A stretch of 64,000 nt of DNA from Siniperca chuatsi. Taxonomy: Eukaryota > Chordata > Actinopteri > Centrarchiformes > Sinipercidae. Within the stretch, counting starts at the first letter, position 1. Each line of letters begins with the position of its first letter. The position numbers and the translations under genes are program-made. The DNA lies in contig NC_058051.1 in the NCBI RefSeq assembly GCF_020085105.1, forward strand, positions 20,907,955 to 20,971,954, in the 5' to 3' direction. The notes below the pieces were generated by a model. The model made no database searches. It was not told the DNA's origin and saw nothing but the letters and a program-made list of their open reading frames with translations. This document shows, piece by piece, positions 1 through 10,400 of the stretch.

Positions 1-692
1 GAAATTCATGATCATGGTACACTGAAGGTTAAATGTCAGTAAGGGACAAGACTGGCTGGAAAGAAAATGACAATAAAAGAAAACTATGAAAATGCATTAC
101 TATCAGTAGTTGTTTTCTTTTTTTATTCTGAAACAACAAAACATAACATGCCAGAAGAGCAATGTACATATATGGTCAAATTAAATACACACCTTTATTA
201 TACTGTTGTCCCAGCATTGTGCAAAACAAAACAAAAAAACAAGGGGGAGAAATTCACAGTAACAGAAAATGCTTAGTGAGAAAATGAAGCTCAATCCACT
301 TATTATTGCTGGCCACTCATAGCCAAAATACACGAGTGACCACTCTTTTACAAACGCATCTAACGTTAACGTTAATTAATAGTAATTTATCATACACCAT
401 CAATAACGTAGGTGGATGAACATCAAGCCAAGCATGCACTAAAAGGCGTGCAACATACAGCATATATTATATTGATATTTAGTCATTTTGCCAGACAAGG
501 AGTTTACACCAAGAATATATCATTTTGAATCCATCACTGTTTTAATGCCAAGAAATTTCTCAATCACACAATGACATGTGATTCAGTGCCAAATATTTAG
601 GTTACCGATTTAAGGAAGAAGCAGAAATAAAACAACGTTTTTGCAAGTTTGTGACATATGAAATATAGTGAATATGTGATTGTAAATTCAAC
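1..692 (-). other. Intron 2 of SULT copy A, with duplicated segment
   Basis: This stretch matches 26003-26632, the second coding intron of copy C, so it is the 3' part of intron 2 of copy A. Exons 3-7 of that copy lie left of the window. It contains no coding exon. A stretch at about 571-628 resembles the sequence that in copy C also stands at the left edge of this segment (about 25951-26005). The roughly 560-bp segment is therefore bounded by direct repeats. Copy B has only one repeat unit (13530-13650) and lacks the segment between them. Part of it (about 155-235) recurs at 39265-39346. Confidence 0.75.
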
Positions 693-1079
693 CTGGCTGC
701 AGAGAAGGGATGGTGATCTCCAAGTTAGGCACTCTCGCATAGAGAGGAATGGATGTCTGACGCTCTGGAGATGTCTGACCAAAATACAGCTGGTCAAGGA
801 TGTTGGAGACCCAGGTGGTTCCTAAACGAAAGACGGAGGAAAATAAATAAGATAATCCAAACCCCTTACCTCCATACACACATCTATTCCAGAGCTACAG
901 TATGAAGCAAAACACATCCTGTTCATGTTTGTGGACTGACCTGCTTTGGGGTATGTTGCGATAAGTATATCGTCTGGCCTGGCCTGAAAGTTTTGGATGT
1001 TCTCCCAGTTGTCTGTGAAATAGTGGGTCATTGAGACTCCATGGAAATCAAACACTTCTGGTCGAGAAGGTAAATCCAT
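693..1079 (-). CDS. sult1st: SULT copy A, coding exons 1-2 (gene truncated by window edge)
   Basis: Coding exons 1 (941-1079) and 2 (693-821) of a cytosolic sulfotransferase, an enzyme that transfers sulfonate from PAPS to hydroxyl groups of small molecules. Exon 1 encodes 46 residues starting MDLPSRPEVFDFHGVS and ending in the 5'-phosphosulfate loop (TYPKA). The split Gly codon and TTW follow in exon 2, which ends near PSLQPG. Exon lengths (139 and 129 nt), phases and donors (GTCAGT, GTTGAA) match the other copies. The start codon sits directly after an AG acceptor, as in SULT genes with a non-coding first exon. Exons 3-7 are outside the window, so integrity of this copy is unknown. The predicted protein part is almost the same as in copy C. 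Family assignment is firm; the exact fish paralogue name is not. Confidence 0.85.
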
Positions 1080-1451
1080 CTTTTTTTTTTTAAAAAAAAA
1101 AAAAGATTCAAAACATACAAAACATATGATCATTGTGTTACAGTAATCAAACTGAAGTCAGATTGTCTTCTACAAGTCATCTTGAAAAAAGGAGAGTCCA
1201 ATGTCCAAAAGGAACTGGGAGAAAAACAGGCATACAACAATATTATTCATAGTTGGTTCAATTAACTTTTAGAGTGTCTCAGAAAATACTGTAACTTACA
1301 AGGCTTCTACAAGGTATCCTAAATAAAGGAGGAAAATTAGATCCATGTTGCATATTAAACAAATACTGAACCCTACTGGAAAGTAAACATATTTTGAAAA
1401 ACAGTACATTATAGAAATGAAATTTGAAAACCCAGTTAACTGGATACATAC

Positions 1452-1640
1452 CCTGTCCAGGTAGTTCAGTATGTCCTAAGACTGCTGTTTCTTGGTTGTA
1501 TTTTTCTCTTATAGTGTGTTTCTTCAGTTGTGTTAATAGTAAATCCTTATCCATCCTCCCCTTTCATTGCAAACCCACCTCTGTCTCTGCTGTGACCAGA
1601 TGTGATTTGACAGTCCAGCCCCTCACTGTCCTTTTGGGTT
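1452..1640 (-). other. Putative 5' non-coding exon and promoter of SULT copy A
   Basis: On the minus strand this region ends in a strong donor (CAGG followed by GTATGT, exon edge at 1452), about 370 bp upstream of the coding start. The same block recurs upstream of copies B, C and E, and in diverged form upstream of F. That fits the non-coding first exon common in SULT1 genes. The transcription start cannot be placed. A short upstream reading frame (MDKDLLLTQLKK...) runs through it and is not in phase with the coding start. Confidence 0.45.
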
Positions 1641-2099
1641 TCATGGGCCCTTAACCTCTATCCTCCTGTTTTTAGAGGCAGAAAACATGCTGTATGTTAC
1701 CATGCTTTTGTGACCATCAGGTTAAATATACACACTCAATGATACAGCTTACTGGGACACTTGCCATCATTAATGTTATTATTTACACCTGTGTTTTACC
1801 TGCTTTGACAAGTCAAAATGTCTGCTATGAAAAAGGTCTACTGCATGGATGTATTATAGGAATTGGATACTGGCCTCAAAGTTGGTGCCCAATCACTTCA
1901 ATGATAATTGCCAAGTATCTAACTGCGGACCTCACGTCTGGATGTGAAAAAATAATTAAAGAGTTAAACATTAGCTTGTTGTATGAGGTGAAAATGATGT
2001 TTGTCAATGAAGTAACCATACCGTTAACTTTTTTTATTCTGAGCATGAAGGAGTTATATGAGATTGAGATTTGGTATCGGTGAAGTTGGTGCATTTTAT

Positions 2100-2960
2100 G
2101 AGTAGGCTTTCTGTGACATTACCCACCGCATGTGAATAATTTAATGAAATATAAAGAGAGAAGAGCAGAGGGCCAAGAACAGAGTCCTGAGGCACTGAGA
2201 TATTACACATCAGAAAATGTTGATGTAATATTGTTATAGGAAACTCTGTGTTCTTTTAGATAAGTAAAATTTTAACCACATGAAAGCCAGGCCAGAGACA
2301 CCAAATTGATTTTCCAGTTGGTCTAGGAGTATACAATGATTTACAATTTTTAAAGCCGCACTGACATCCATTAATAGAAGCACTGAAGTGGAATCCCAAT
2401 CCATAGATCATTCACCACTTTATTAAGTGCAGTTTCAGTGGAGTGACAGGCCCTGAACACGGATTGAAAAGGTTAAAAAAAGATTACTGTTAAATATGTG
2501 GGCCGGAAGTTGCTGAGACACAACTCTTTCTAGTACTTTTGAAGAATAGAAGGTTAGAGACTGGCCGATAATTATTAAGAGACCCTGGATCAAGGTGTGG
2601 TTTCACAGCAGTCTTAAAGGTAGTGGAGACAATGGGCAGAGAGTAGCAGATGGCTGCATTGGAGTAAATTCAGCTATAGTGTCAAAAAGACATTTAGGAT
2701 TGTGTTTATTGTTACTGATTAAGTGAGAGAAATGTGCTGCTTTAGCAGCAGAGAGAGCGTACCTGTAATTCAATACAAACTCGTGCTAAGAGAGGTTGCT
2801 GCAGTGAAACAAGCCAGGACCACAGGCATTCATTCACCAAGTGAACACAAAGTCAATGTAAGGGACAGGGAAGCTGGACAGAGTTGATGGGAAGATGGAT
2901 GGAGCCAAATACAGGGCAATCTTGGAAGAAAACCTGTTATAGTCAGCAAAAGACTTGAGA
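2100..2960 (-). mobile_element. Degenerate L2-type LINE fragment
   Basis: Minus-strand reading gives broken reverse-transcriptase motifs: a QGSVLGPLLFS-like block near 2160-2200 (seen as SVPQDSVLGPLLFS in the unit 2 copy) and a CHSTETAL-like block near 2400-2470. No open frame remains. The same fragment stands at 15190-16700 in the next unit, and a relative at 30340-30720. It is older and more decayed than the L2 element starting near 3230. Confidence 0.7.
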
Positions 2961-3099
2961 CTGGGGTGGAGGTTCTCCTTCCAGGAGGACAATTACCTTA
3001 AACATATAGCTAGAGCTACAATGGAATGGTTTAGATCAAAGCATGACATGTATATCACTACTGCATGTTTGACAACAATATCAGCTTTTTAATGAACTT

Positions 3100-3185
3100 G
3101 CCTGAGGGAACCTGGCCATGTGTATCTCCAGGAGCGACTCCTTCATAGGGTCTTGACGTTCAGGTGAGAGGGAGGCACAATGCAA
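3100..3185 (-). pseudogene. Relict SULT exon 2 (unit 1)
   Basis: Minus-strand translation reads SPERQDPMKESLLEIHMA then RFPQAS. This aligns with the 3' half of SULT coding exon 2 (SPERQTSIP...FLEI.IPS.PSG), with a small internal deletion. The counterpart in unit 2 (17400-17480) has SPERQGAMKESLEIHMA and is followed by a relict exon 3 that is missing here. This is sequence similarity judged by eye. It is clearly older than copies A-C. Confidence 0.55.
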
Positions 3186-3832
3186 ATACCACCTAGATTT
3201 TTTTTTAAATAGTAGATTGTAATTGTAGAATTAATATTAATAAATTAATAATAATAGGAATGACAGCTACAGGAATAATAATGACAGTATTAGTAACAGA
3301 GCCAATAACAACAACTGTATTAGCAGTTGTCGAGCAGGAACAAAAGCCAAAAGTAACCCTGCATTCTGGGAGTGCAGTGTTCTAGTGGGGTAATAAGGTA
3401 TTATGAGCTCTTTAAGATACAATAGTGCCTTTGTAGGTGAGGAGAAGATAAATTCTATTCTGGATTTTACAGGGAGCCAGTGCAGAAAAGCTAATATTGG
3501 AGATATATGATCTCTTTTCATAGTTCTTGTCACTACACATACCACAGCATTCTGAATCGACTAGAGAGTCTTAAGGGACTTATTCGGGCAGCCTGATAAT
3601 AAGGAATTGCAATAGTCCAACCTAGAAGTAACAAATGCATGCATTAATTTTTAAGCATCATTTTGAGACAGGATGATGCCTGATTTTTGCAATGTTACGT
3701 AGGTGAAAAAAGGCAGTCCTAGAAGTTTGTTTCATGTGGGAGTTAAAGGATAAATCCTGATCAAAGATAACTCAGAGGTTCCTTACGGTGGTGCTGGAGG
3801 CCAGGGCAATGCCATCTAGAGTAACTATATCT

Positions 3833-4387
3833 TTAGATAATGTGTCTCGGAGGTGTTTGGGGCCAAGTACAATAATTTTTAAGTTTTGTCCGAAGTTTAA
3901 CATTAGAAAGTTGCAGGTCATCCAGGTTTTTATGTCCTGATAGATATAATTGGGTATCATCTGCATAACAATGAACGTTTATGGAGTGTTTCCTAATAAA
4001 ATTGCCTAGAGGAAGCATATATAAGGTGAATAGAATCCGTCCAAGCACAGAACCTTGTGGAACTCCGTGACTAACTTTGGCGTGCATGGAGGACTCACCG
4101 TTAACATGTACAAACTGAGATCGATCTGATAGATAGGATTTAAACCAGCTTAGTGCGGCTCCTTTAATGCCAATTACATGTTCCAGTCTCTGTAATAGGA
4201 TGTGATGGTCAATGGTGTCGAACGCAGCACTAAGATCTAACAAGACAAGTACAGAGATAAGTCCATTGTCTGATGCAATTAAAAGGTCATTTGTAATTTT
4301 CACCAGTGCTGTCTCTGTGCTATGATGCACTCTAAATCCTGACTGAAAATCCTCAAATAAACTATTGTTATTTAGAAAGTCACACAA
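3833..4387 (-). pseudogene. L2 reverse transcriptase fragment (unit 1)
   Basis: An open stretch of about 184 codons carrying the central RT domain, with the catalytic YADD box ([13 protein letters not shown]), the [10 protein letters not shown] block and VPQGSVLG. Its coding sequence is almost the same as the unit 2 copy at 20088-20642, showing that the element was duplicated with the SULT unit rather than inserted twice. It starts with an internal Met and lacks the upstream and downstream parts in frame. Confidence 0.8.
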
Positions 4388-4962
4388 CTGATTGGCAACT
4401 GCTTTCTCAAGGATCTTAGAAAGAAAGGGGAAGGTTAGATATACTGTAGGTCTATAGTTGGCTAAAACCCCTGGATCAAGAGTGGGCTTTTTAAGAAGCG
4501 GTTTAATTACAGCTACTTTATAGGATTGTGGTACCTAGCCTGTTAATAAAGACAGATTGATCATATCCAGTAAAGAGGTGCTAACTAAGAGTAAAACGTC
4601 TTGAAGCAGCCTAGTTGGAATGGGGTCTAAGAGACAGGTTGATGGCTTAGATGAATTTATCTTTGAAGTCAGCTGAAGAAGGTTGACAGGAGCAAAGCAG
4701 CCAAAACACACATCAGGCTCTACAGCTGTTTTCAAGGTTCCTGTGTTTGAAGATAAATCGGTACCGGTTGAAGGCAGCTACTGAAAAGAAACCTGGGGTT
4801 GTTTTTATTTTCCTCTACTAATGATGAGTAGTAAGCTGCTCTGGCATTACGGAGGGCTTTCCTATATGTTTTAAGACTATCTTGCCAGACTAAACGAGAT
4901 TCTTCCAGGTTGTTGGAACGGCATTTCCTTATATACCTCCTATACCATGGAGCTAACCTTCT

Positions 4963-5961
4963 TTATTTTATTATCTTCTTTTTTAGAGGAGCAATGGAAT
5001 CGAGTGTTGTTCGCAGTGAGCCTGCAGCACTATCAACTAGATGGTCAGTTTGAGAAGGGCTGCGATTTGCATAGGAGTCCTCTGTTATATTGAGACATAA
5101 CATTGAATTAAATGCAGATGGGATCGCTTCTTTGAATCTAGCCACAGCAATATCAGATAGACATCTAGAGTAGGAGTTTTTGCCTAATGGCGTGTAGTCC
5201 AGTAATAGCAGTTCAAAAGTTATTAAATAATGGTCCGATAAAGAAGGATTCTGTGAAAAGACTATTAAATGTTCAATTTCAATGCCATATACCAGAACAA
5301 GGTCGAGGGTGTGGTTAAAACAGAGAGTGGCTCCATGTACACTCTGACAAAAGCCAAACAAATCTAATAATGAGATAAACGCAGTACTAAGGCTATCATG
5401 TTCAACATCCACATGAATATTGAAATCACCTACAATAATTACTTTATCTGTTTTAAGGACTAAACTTGATAGAAACTCTGAGAATTCAGACAAAAATTCA
5501 GAATAAGGACCAGGAGCACGGTTTACTATAACAAATAGAATTGGCTGTTGTGTTTTCTAAGTCGGGTGTGAAAGACTAAGAACAAGGCTTTCGAATGAAT
5601 TATAATTTAGTTTAGGGTTGATTAATAGGCTTGAGTCGAAGATGGCTGCAACTCCACCTCCTCCGCCGGTGCCTCGAGGAATGTGATTATTAATATAACT
5701 GGGTGGAGTGGATTCATTTAGGCTAACACATTCTTCATGACACAGCCAGGTTTCAGTAAGACAAAATAAGTCAATATGATACTCTGATATTAAATCGTTC
5801 ACTAGTACAGCTTTAGATGACAGAGATCTGATGTTTAAGAGTCCACATTTAATTCTCCTATTTTGTTGTGCTATTTCAGCGTTTTTGTTTAGGTTTTTAT
5901 TTATAACTCCTCTTCTGTTAACTTTAGATTTTATTAATTTAAGTGGTCGGGGGGCAGACAC
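4963..5961 (-). pseudogene. L2 endonuclease region (unit 1)
   Basis: Two open stretches (5557-5961 and 4963-5493, minus strand) together cover the apurinic-like endonuclease that nicks target DNA. Visible motifs are [30 protein letters not shown] and SLSDHYLITFE. The two parts are in different frames or separated by a stop near 5500-5557, so the domain is not translated as one piece. Confidence 0.8.
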
Positions 5962-6059
5962 CGTCTCTAAGGAGTTTTGGGTGGGTAACTGCTCTGGAAG
6001 CGCAGAGAAGCGTGAAGGACTGCAACTCTGCCTCCTGGTCTCAACTTCTACTACAACAA

Positions 6060-6641
6060 GTTGTCATGGTTTAGGTCCACTAATAAACCCGGTCAGATTT
6101 CTGGCTATGAGCGCTGCTCCATCCAAAGTGGGATGAATACCGTCTCTCCTAATAAGACCGGATCTTCCCCAAAAAGTCCGCCAATTATCTACAAAGCCCA
6201 CAGGAATACATTTGACTATGGGCGCTGGTGTCGCTAACTTCACGTTTCTGAAAATAGAGCTGCCAATAGTCAGAGTTGGTTTCTCAGTGGGTGTGTCGCT
6301 GAATGGGGAGAACTTGTTAGAAACGTGAACAGGTTGGTGGTGAACCGTGGGCTTCTGCTTAGGGCTATGCCTCCTTCGGACAGTCAGCCAGCCTCCCTGG
6401 TTTCCCGGCTAACAGGAGCTACCTCTGGTCGGTTCGCACCGGCTACTGGGGGCTGGCTAACTACAGCAGGTAATGATTGCGTTCCCATGGCGTGGAACTG
6501 CATTTCCAATTCACTAAGCCTCGCCTCTAATGCTACAAATAAACTACATTTATGTACCATTATCACTAAAGGAGGCAGAAGAATAGCTAAACATTTGATA
6601 CACCGAACAAGAGAGAGCAGGAGAGAGAGAGAAGCCATCAC
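6060..6641 (-). pseudogene. L2 ORF1 remnant with SGNH-like block
   Basis: Minus strand. An N-terminal stretch (VHKCSLFVALEARLSELE) is followed toward lower coordinates by a block reading [17 protein letters not shown] and then [19 protein letters not shown], ending at a stop near 6065. The DGIHPT segment resembles the last catalytic block of SGNH/GDSL hydrolases, a domain known in ORF1 of CR1/L2 retrotransposons. The reading frame is interrupted. Unit 2 lacks this part because of a deletion. Confidence 0.6.
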
Positions 6642-6867
6642 TAGCTGCTAAGCTAAAGAACGGTAGCTAGCAAAAATGAATAACGTGTAAACTGTGGGAT
6701 TAGCGAGAAAGTCATTAAAAGAAGGAGAGAGCTATGAGTGCTTGAGTAGAACTAGTGTACGTTTCAATTTATAGCAGATAGTTAGTCACTATAATGAAGA
6801 ATCGAACAAAATTACCTGTGATGGGCTAAAGCAGCAGAATTACGCTACTAATGAAACACAAACACCG

Positions 6868-6910
6868 CTGCTGCTGCTGCTGCTGCTGCTTTTTCTTCTT
6901 CTTCTTCTGT
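6868..6910. repeat. CTG and TTC trinucleotide runs
   Basis: A run of about eight CTG units is followed by four or five TTC units. Read on the minus strand, the TTC run is a GAA tail, which fits the 3' end of the element lying to its right (6891-8160). Confidence 0.8.
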
Positions 6911-8160
6911 TGAGTTTTATGGCGGTTGGCATCCATAATTGTGCATTACCGCTACCTACTGGATTTTAACAGCTTCACTGTGAAAACTATTTACAGTGTC
7001 CACCCAAAGTGATCCCATGCCATAGTCCATTCTATAACCAAGACCCCATTGTCTGAGTTGGTGCAACTCCTTCCCTCAATGTAACATCCAGATCCTCTCC
7101 AGATATGTCCACAACATTCAAGAACCTTCTTGCAGCATCCAGCACCATCTTAATCCTTTCTGACTTCCCCTTTAATTCAGCCGCACAATTTATAACCATG
7201 GCAGTAAATGCCAGAAATCGTTTCTTGTCCATACTGATGCTCTGATCATCTCCATTTCCTTTCTGCTCCTTTTCCTTTTGCACTGCCACCATTTCACTGT
7301 TTCTCTCCATACTCTTAGCAGCTTCAGCATATGACAATCCCTTTTCTTCTCTGATCTTATTCATTTTTATTTCCTTAATTCTTTTTCGACACTGTGCTGA
7401 TCCCGTATGGTGGTTTCCTTCGCAGCGCAGGCACTTTGCTTGCTCTTTCTCCACTTTGCACTTCTCCACATTACAGTTGTCCTTCCCACATCTCCCTCAT
7501 CTTCTGCCTCCTCTACATACTGAAGCAACATGTCCATATTCCTGACAGCAGAAGGATCTGAGAGGAGCTCTCTCATATGGCCTCACCCTGTAACACACAT
7601 AATCTAGGTACACTCTCTCTGGTAATTCCCCCTCAAAAGTCAACCACATTGAGTTACTGTCCTCCTTCTGCCTATTTCTGAATCTTGTCAGCCTTCTTGC
7701 CTCACATACATCTTTAACCTCCCAAAAATGACTCTATTCTATCTATCTTTACTCTATTTCTCCTCCAAGTGGGAAGCAATTCACACTGCTATAATCTCTA
7801 AATGCACGAATCTTCAGGGCTTTCTCTCTGACGCTTTGATGCACAGTCGGTGATAACCATCCCACTTCTTGTTATCCTGACCAATCTTACATCTCCGAGC
7901 TTTCCTCCTACAAACTTTCCAACCTCATGTGGATCCTTGAAAATGCCGTCTGTTTGTGTCACAGCTACCATCCTAACAAGATACTTCTCCTCTTTCTTCA
8001 TTGTCTGATTCGATTCACTTGAACTGCTCTTCTTCCTTTTCTTTTCATTTTAAAATCCTCTCGAGTCCTCGTTTCCAATTTTGCACTCCGATTCCTCCTC
8101 TGACTCCATTTCCGCCATTTTTTCTCCTATTCCCGACACAATACGCTTACCCCAGCACGC
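6891..8160 (-). mobile_element. I/Nimb-like LINE remnant: ORF1 plus 3' end, no ORF2
   Basis: Minus strand. From right to left: an N-terminal ORF1 part (7798-8001; MKKEEKYLVRMVAVTQ), a middle part (7367-7576), and a part with a CCHC-like knuckle (7032-7469; CLRCEGNHHTGSAQC, then GLSYAEAAKSM). This is followed directly by a 3' region with AACCGCCATAAAAC and a GAA-rich tail. ORF1 of I/Nimb-type fish LINEs has such RNA-binding knuckles and a SYAEA box. No endonuclease or RT is present, so the copy is internally deleted. ORF1 itself is broken into several frames. Clade assignment is tentative. Confidence 0.6.
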
Positions 8161-8169
8161 CAGAGCACA

Positions 8170-8530
8170 AGATAAGAATGTTATGCTTTCCGATTACAAA
8201 AGTAATCCAATTAAAAAGTAAAAAAAATGTTACTTCATAAAAAAGAAAAGAGAAATGAATTTAATGTGAAAAAGTAATATATATTACAGATGTAATCAGA
8301 TTACAGGAGTAATCCATTACTAAAGTAATGCAACTACCAAAGTAATCAGACTAAAAAGTAATTACAATGTAATCAATCACCAAAGTAATCAGATTACAAA
8401 AGTAAAACAGTTTAAAAAATGAATTTAATTTAAAAATAAATATATTACAAATGTTATCTGATTACCAGAGTAAGAAAGTTATAAAAGTAATCCGATTACT
8501 TTTGTAATCGGATGACCAAAGATTACAGAT
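8170..8530. repeat. Degenerate repeats of an AAGTAATC/GATTAC motif
   Basis: About 350 bp made of many imperfect copies of AAGTAATCAGATTACA and its reverse complement, spaced irregularly, mixing direct and inverted orientation. No reading frame. It probably represents a diverged internal repeat of a DNA element; the family was not recognised. It is absent from unit 2 because of the deletion there. Confidence 0.65.
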
Positions 8531-8767
8531 TTTTTTTTTTATACTTGTCTGGAAGAATGGTTTTTCATTGTGTAGGCTGAGGTGGCAGCTCTATCTGTGA
8601 TAGTGGCACAAGTGGTTCTTTTAATAAACAGAAGTTTCTCCAAATGAATCAGATTCAGTCAGACTGTTATTTTATGTAAGGAGTATAGTCATCTTAAAAC
8701 TGTTCCAATTCCCAAGTCATTTAAAAAGGCATTTATTCATTGTTTTTTGGTGGTAGGTACTATAGAC

Positions 8768-10392
8768 CAGTGGTTCCCAAGCTTTTTTGTCCGATGTATC
8801 CCCACAGCCCTATCAGATGGGCCTAAGTACCCCTTAATTACACCCCTTTGATAGATGGGATGGCTTTATGGTATTGTTCAATGGTGGGGTTTTTTGTAGT
8901 TTTGGCCATGTTTGAATTTGTACAACTGCCATTTGGAGTGACAGAAACTGGTTGTTTCAACCATTTACAGTATCTTTACTTTTAGCTTTTTGTTTACATT
9001 TTTCTAACTATTCTTTCTGCAGTCTTTATCAACTTACAACTGACTCAGGTTGGTGGAAAACTGAGGCATGTCTTGTGCAGACTACCAAAGTTGGTAAGGT
9101 ATTGTGACACTCGACTGCAGGCCTGCGTATGGATCTAACGCCATCATCAAGTTTGCAGACGATACTACGGTGATTGGTCTCATCAGCAACAGCGATGAGG
9201 CTGCCTACAGGGAGGAGGTCCAGCACCCGGCCACATGGTGCACAGACAATAACTTGCTCCTTAACACCTCCAAGACAAAGGAAGGAGGCACACATGGCCG
9301 CATTAACGGGATGGCTGTTGAGCGTGTCTCCAGCTTCAAGTTCCTAGGGACCCATATTTCGGAGAACCTGTCCTGGACCACCAACACCTCCTTGAAGAAG
9401 AACCGACTGTCCTCATCTATCCTGGTGAACTTCCATCGCTGCACAGTAGAGAGCATCCTAACCAACTGTGTCACAGTCTGGTATGGGAAATGCTCTGCTG
9501 CAGGGCGCAAGGCACTGGAGCGGGTGGTGAAAACTGCCCAGCGCATCACAGGGACTCCACTTCCAGCCATTGAGGACATCCAGAGGAAACGCTGTCTGCG
9601 TCGAGCCCGCAGCATTCTTAAGGATTCTTCTCACCAAGCCCAGAGACTGTTTTCTCCCCTGCCTTCCAGCAGGCGCCTCAGGTGCCTTCAGACAAGGACC
9701 AGCAGACTGAGAAACAGCTTTTTTTCCCCAGAGCTGTCTTCCTACTGAACTCTGCCCCCTGCTGATTCTACTGTCCCCTCATATACCTTAACTTAAATGC
9801 TGCTATATTGTTTTTGCTACATGTACCACATGTTCATTTGCACTACCGGACTATTTATTTATACATACATTGCATCATTTGCACTCCAGTACTATGTACT
9901 GAATACTGCAATAACTCATCTACTGCACTGTTATTTCTGTCCATAATTTGCAGTACTTTATATCCATTGCACTACTGTTCTGCCCAGTTCAATTCATTAT
10001 TGTACATATCCATCAGAATACTTCTGTTTATAGTAATGCCATCTGTATATAATGTCCATAGTACCACTTGTAAAATATTTTCATAATACTGCTCTATCCT
10101 GTATTTATGCACACACTTTATATCCTGCACTTGCTTATTGCACTTCTGGTTAGACTTAAACTGCATTTATTTGCCTTGTACTTGTACATGTGTAATAACA
10201 ATAAAGTTGAATCTAAATCTAAAGAGCAACATCACACAAATTTGTAATCTTACTTGTGTGTTGATTTTTCTCCTAAACACAAATATGTGGATATATATAT
10301 TATCAAATCATAATTTCTATTTTTTTTAATTAGCACATTTTTTCCATGTACCCCCTGGTAACTGCAGAAGTACCCCTGGTTGGGAATCACTG
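8768..10392. mobile_element. hAT-like non-autonomous element with LINE insertion (unit 1)
   Basis: The left end begins CAGTGGTTCCCAAGC and the right end finishes GGTTGGGAATCACTG, giving inverted termini of the hAT type. The flanking 8-mers are CTATAGAC (8760-8767) and CTAAAGAC (10393-10400), an 8-bp target duplication with one mismatch. No transposase frame is present. The interior is largely a LINE fragment (about 9100-10225). In unit 2 only the right end survives (22807-22821). Confidence 0.75.
9100..10225 (+). mobile_element. Rex1-like LINE fragment nested in hAT element
   Basis: Plus-strand frame 9104-9748 encodes the C-terminal half of a reverse transcriptase: IIKFADDTTVIGLIS (catalytic FADD box), SSFKFLGTHISENLSW, then a thumb/connection region (KTAQRITGTPLP) and a typical C-terminus (RLRNSFF). 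It is followed by an AT-rich 3' region ending near 10200-10222 in AATAAAGTTGAATCTAAATC, a short repeated tail. The 5' half is missing. Clade (Rex1/Babar-like) is inferred from motif style only. Confidence 0.75.
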
Positions 10393-10400
10393 CTAAAGAC

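Larger units (their letters stand above)
3230..6890 (-). mobile_element. L2/Maui-type LINE, unit 1 copy, inactive
   Basis: A long minus-strand non-LTR retrotransposon. From its 5' side (right) it has an ORF1 remnant with an SGNH-hydrolase-like block (about 6060-6641), an APE-type endonuclease (4963-5961; [21 protein letters not shown] and SDHYLI motifs), a reverse transcriptase (3833-4387; [37 protein letters not shown]) and a C-terminal region (3400-3545; LHWLPVKSRI). Frameshifts and stops separate the blocks, so it is dead. The tail region is AT-rich with ATT/AAT repeats near 3230-3270. Compared with unit 2 it lacks several hundred bases between about 3340 and 3350. The 5' boundary is approximate, since another element (6891-8160) abuts it. 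Confidence 0.85.

Noticed and set aside
1694-2083. Conserved 129-codon frame upstream of copies A and B (also 14736-15125)
   Set aside because: It is preserved only because the units are recent duplicates; composition and lack of recognisable motifs argue against a gene, and copy C (27627-27944) diverges in its last third.
9104-9748. 214-codon plus-strand frame as a host gene
   Set aside because: FADDTTV and the downstream motifs identify it as a LINE reverse transcriptase C-terminal half inside a hAT-like element.
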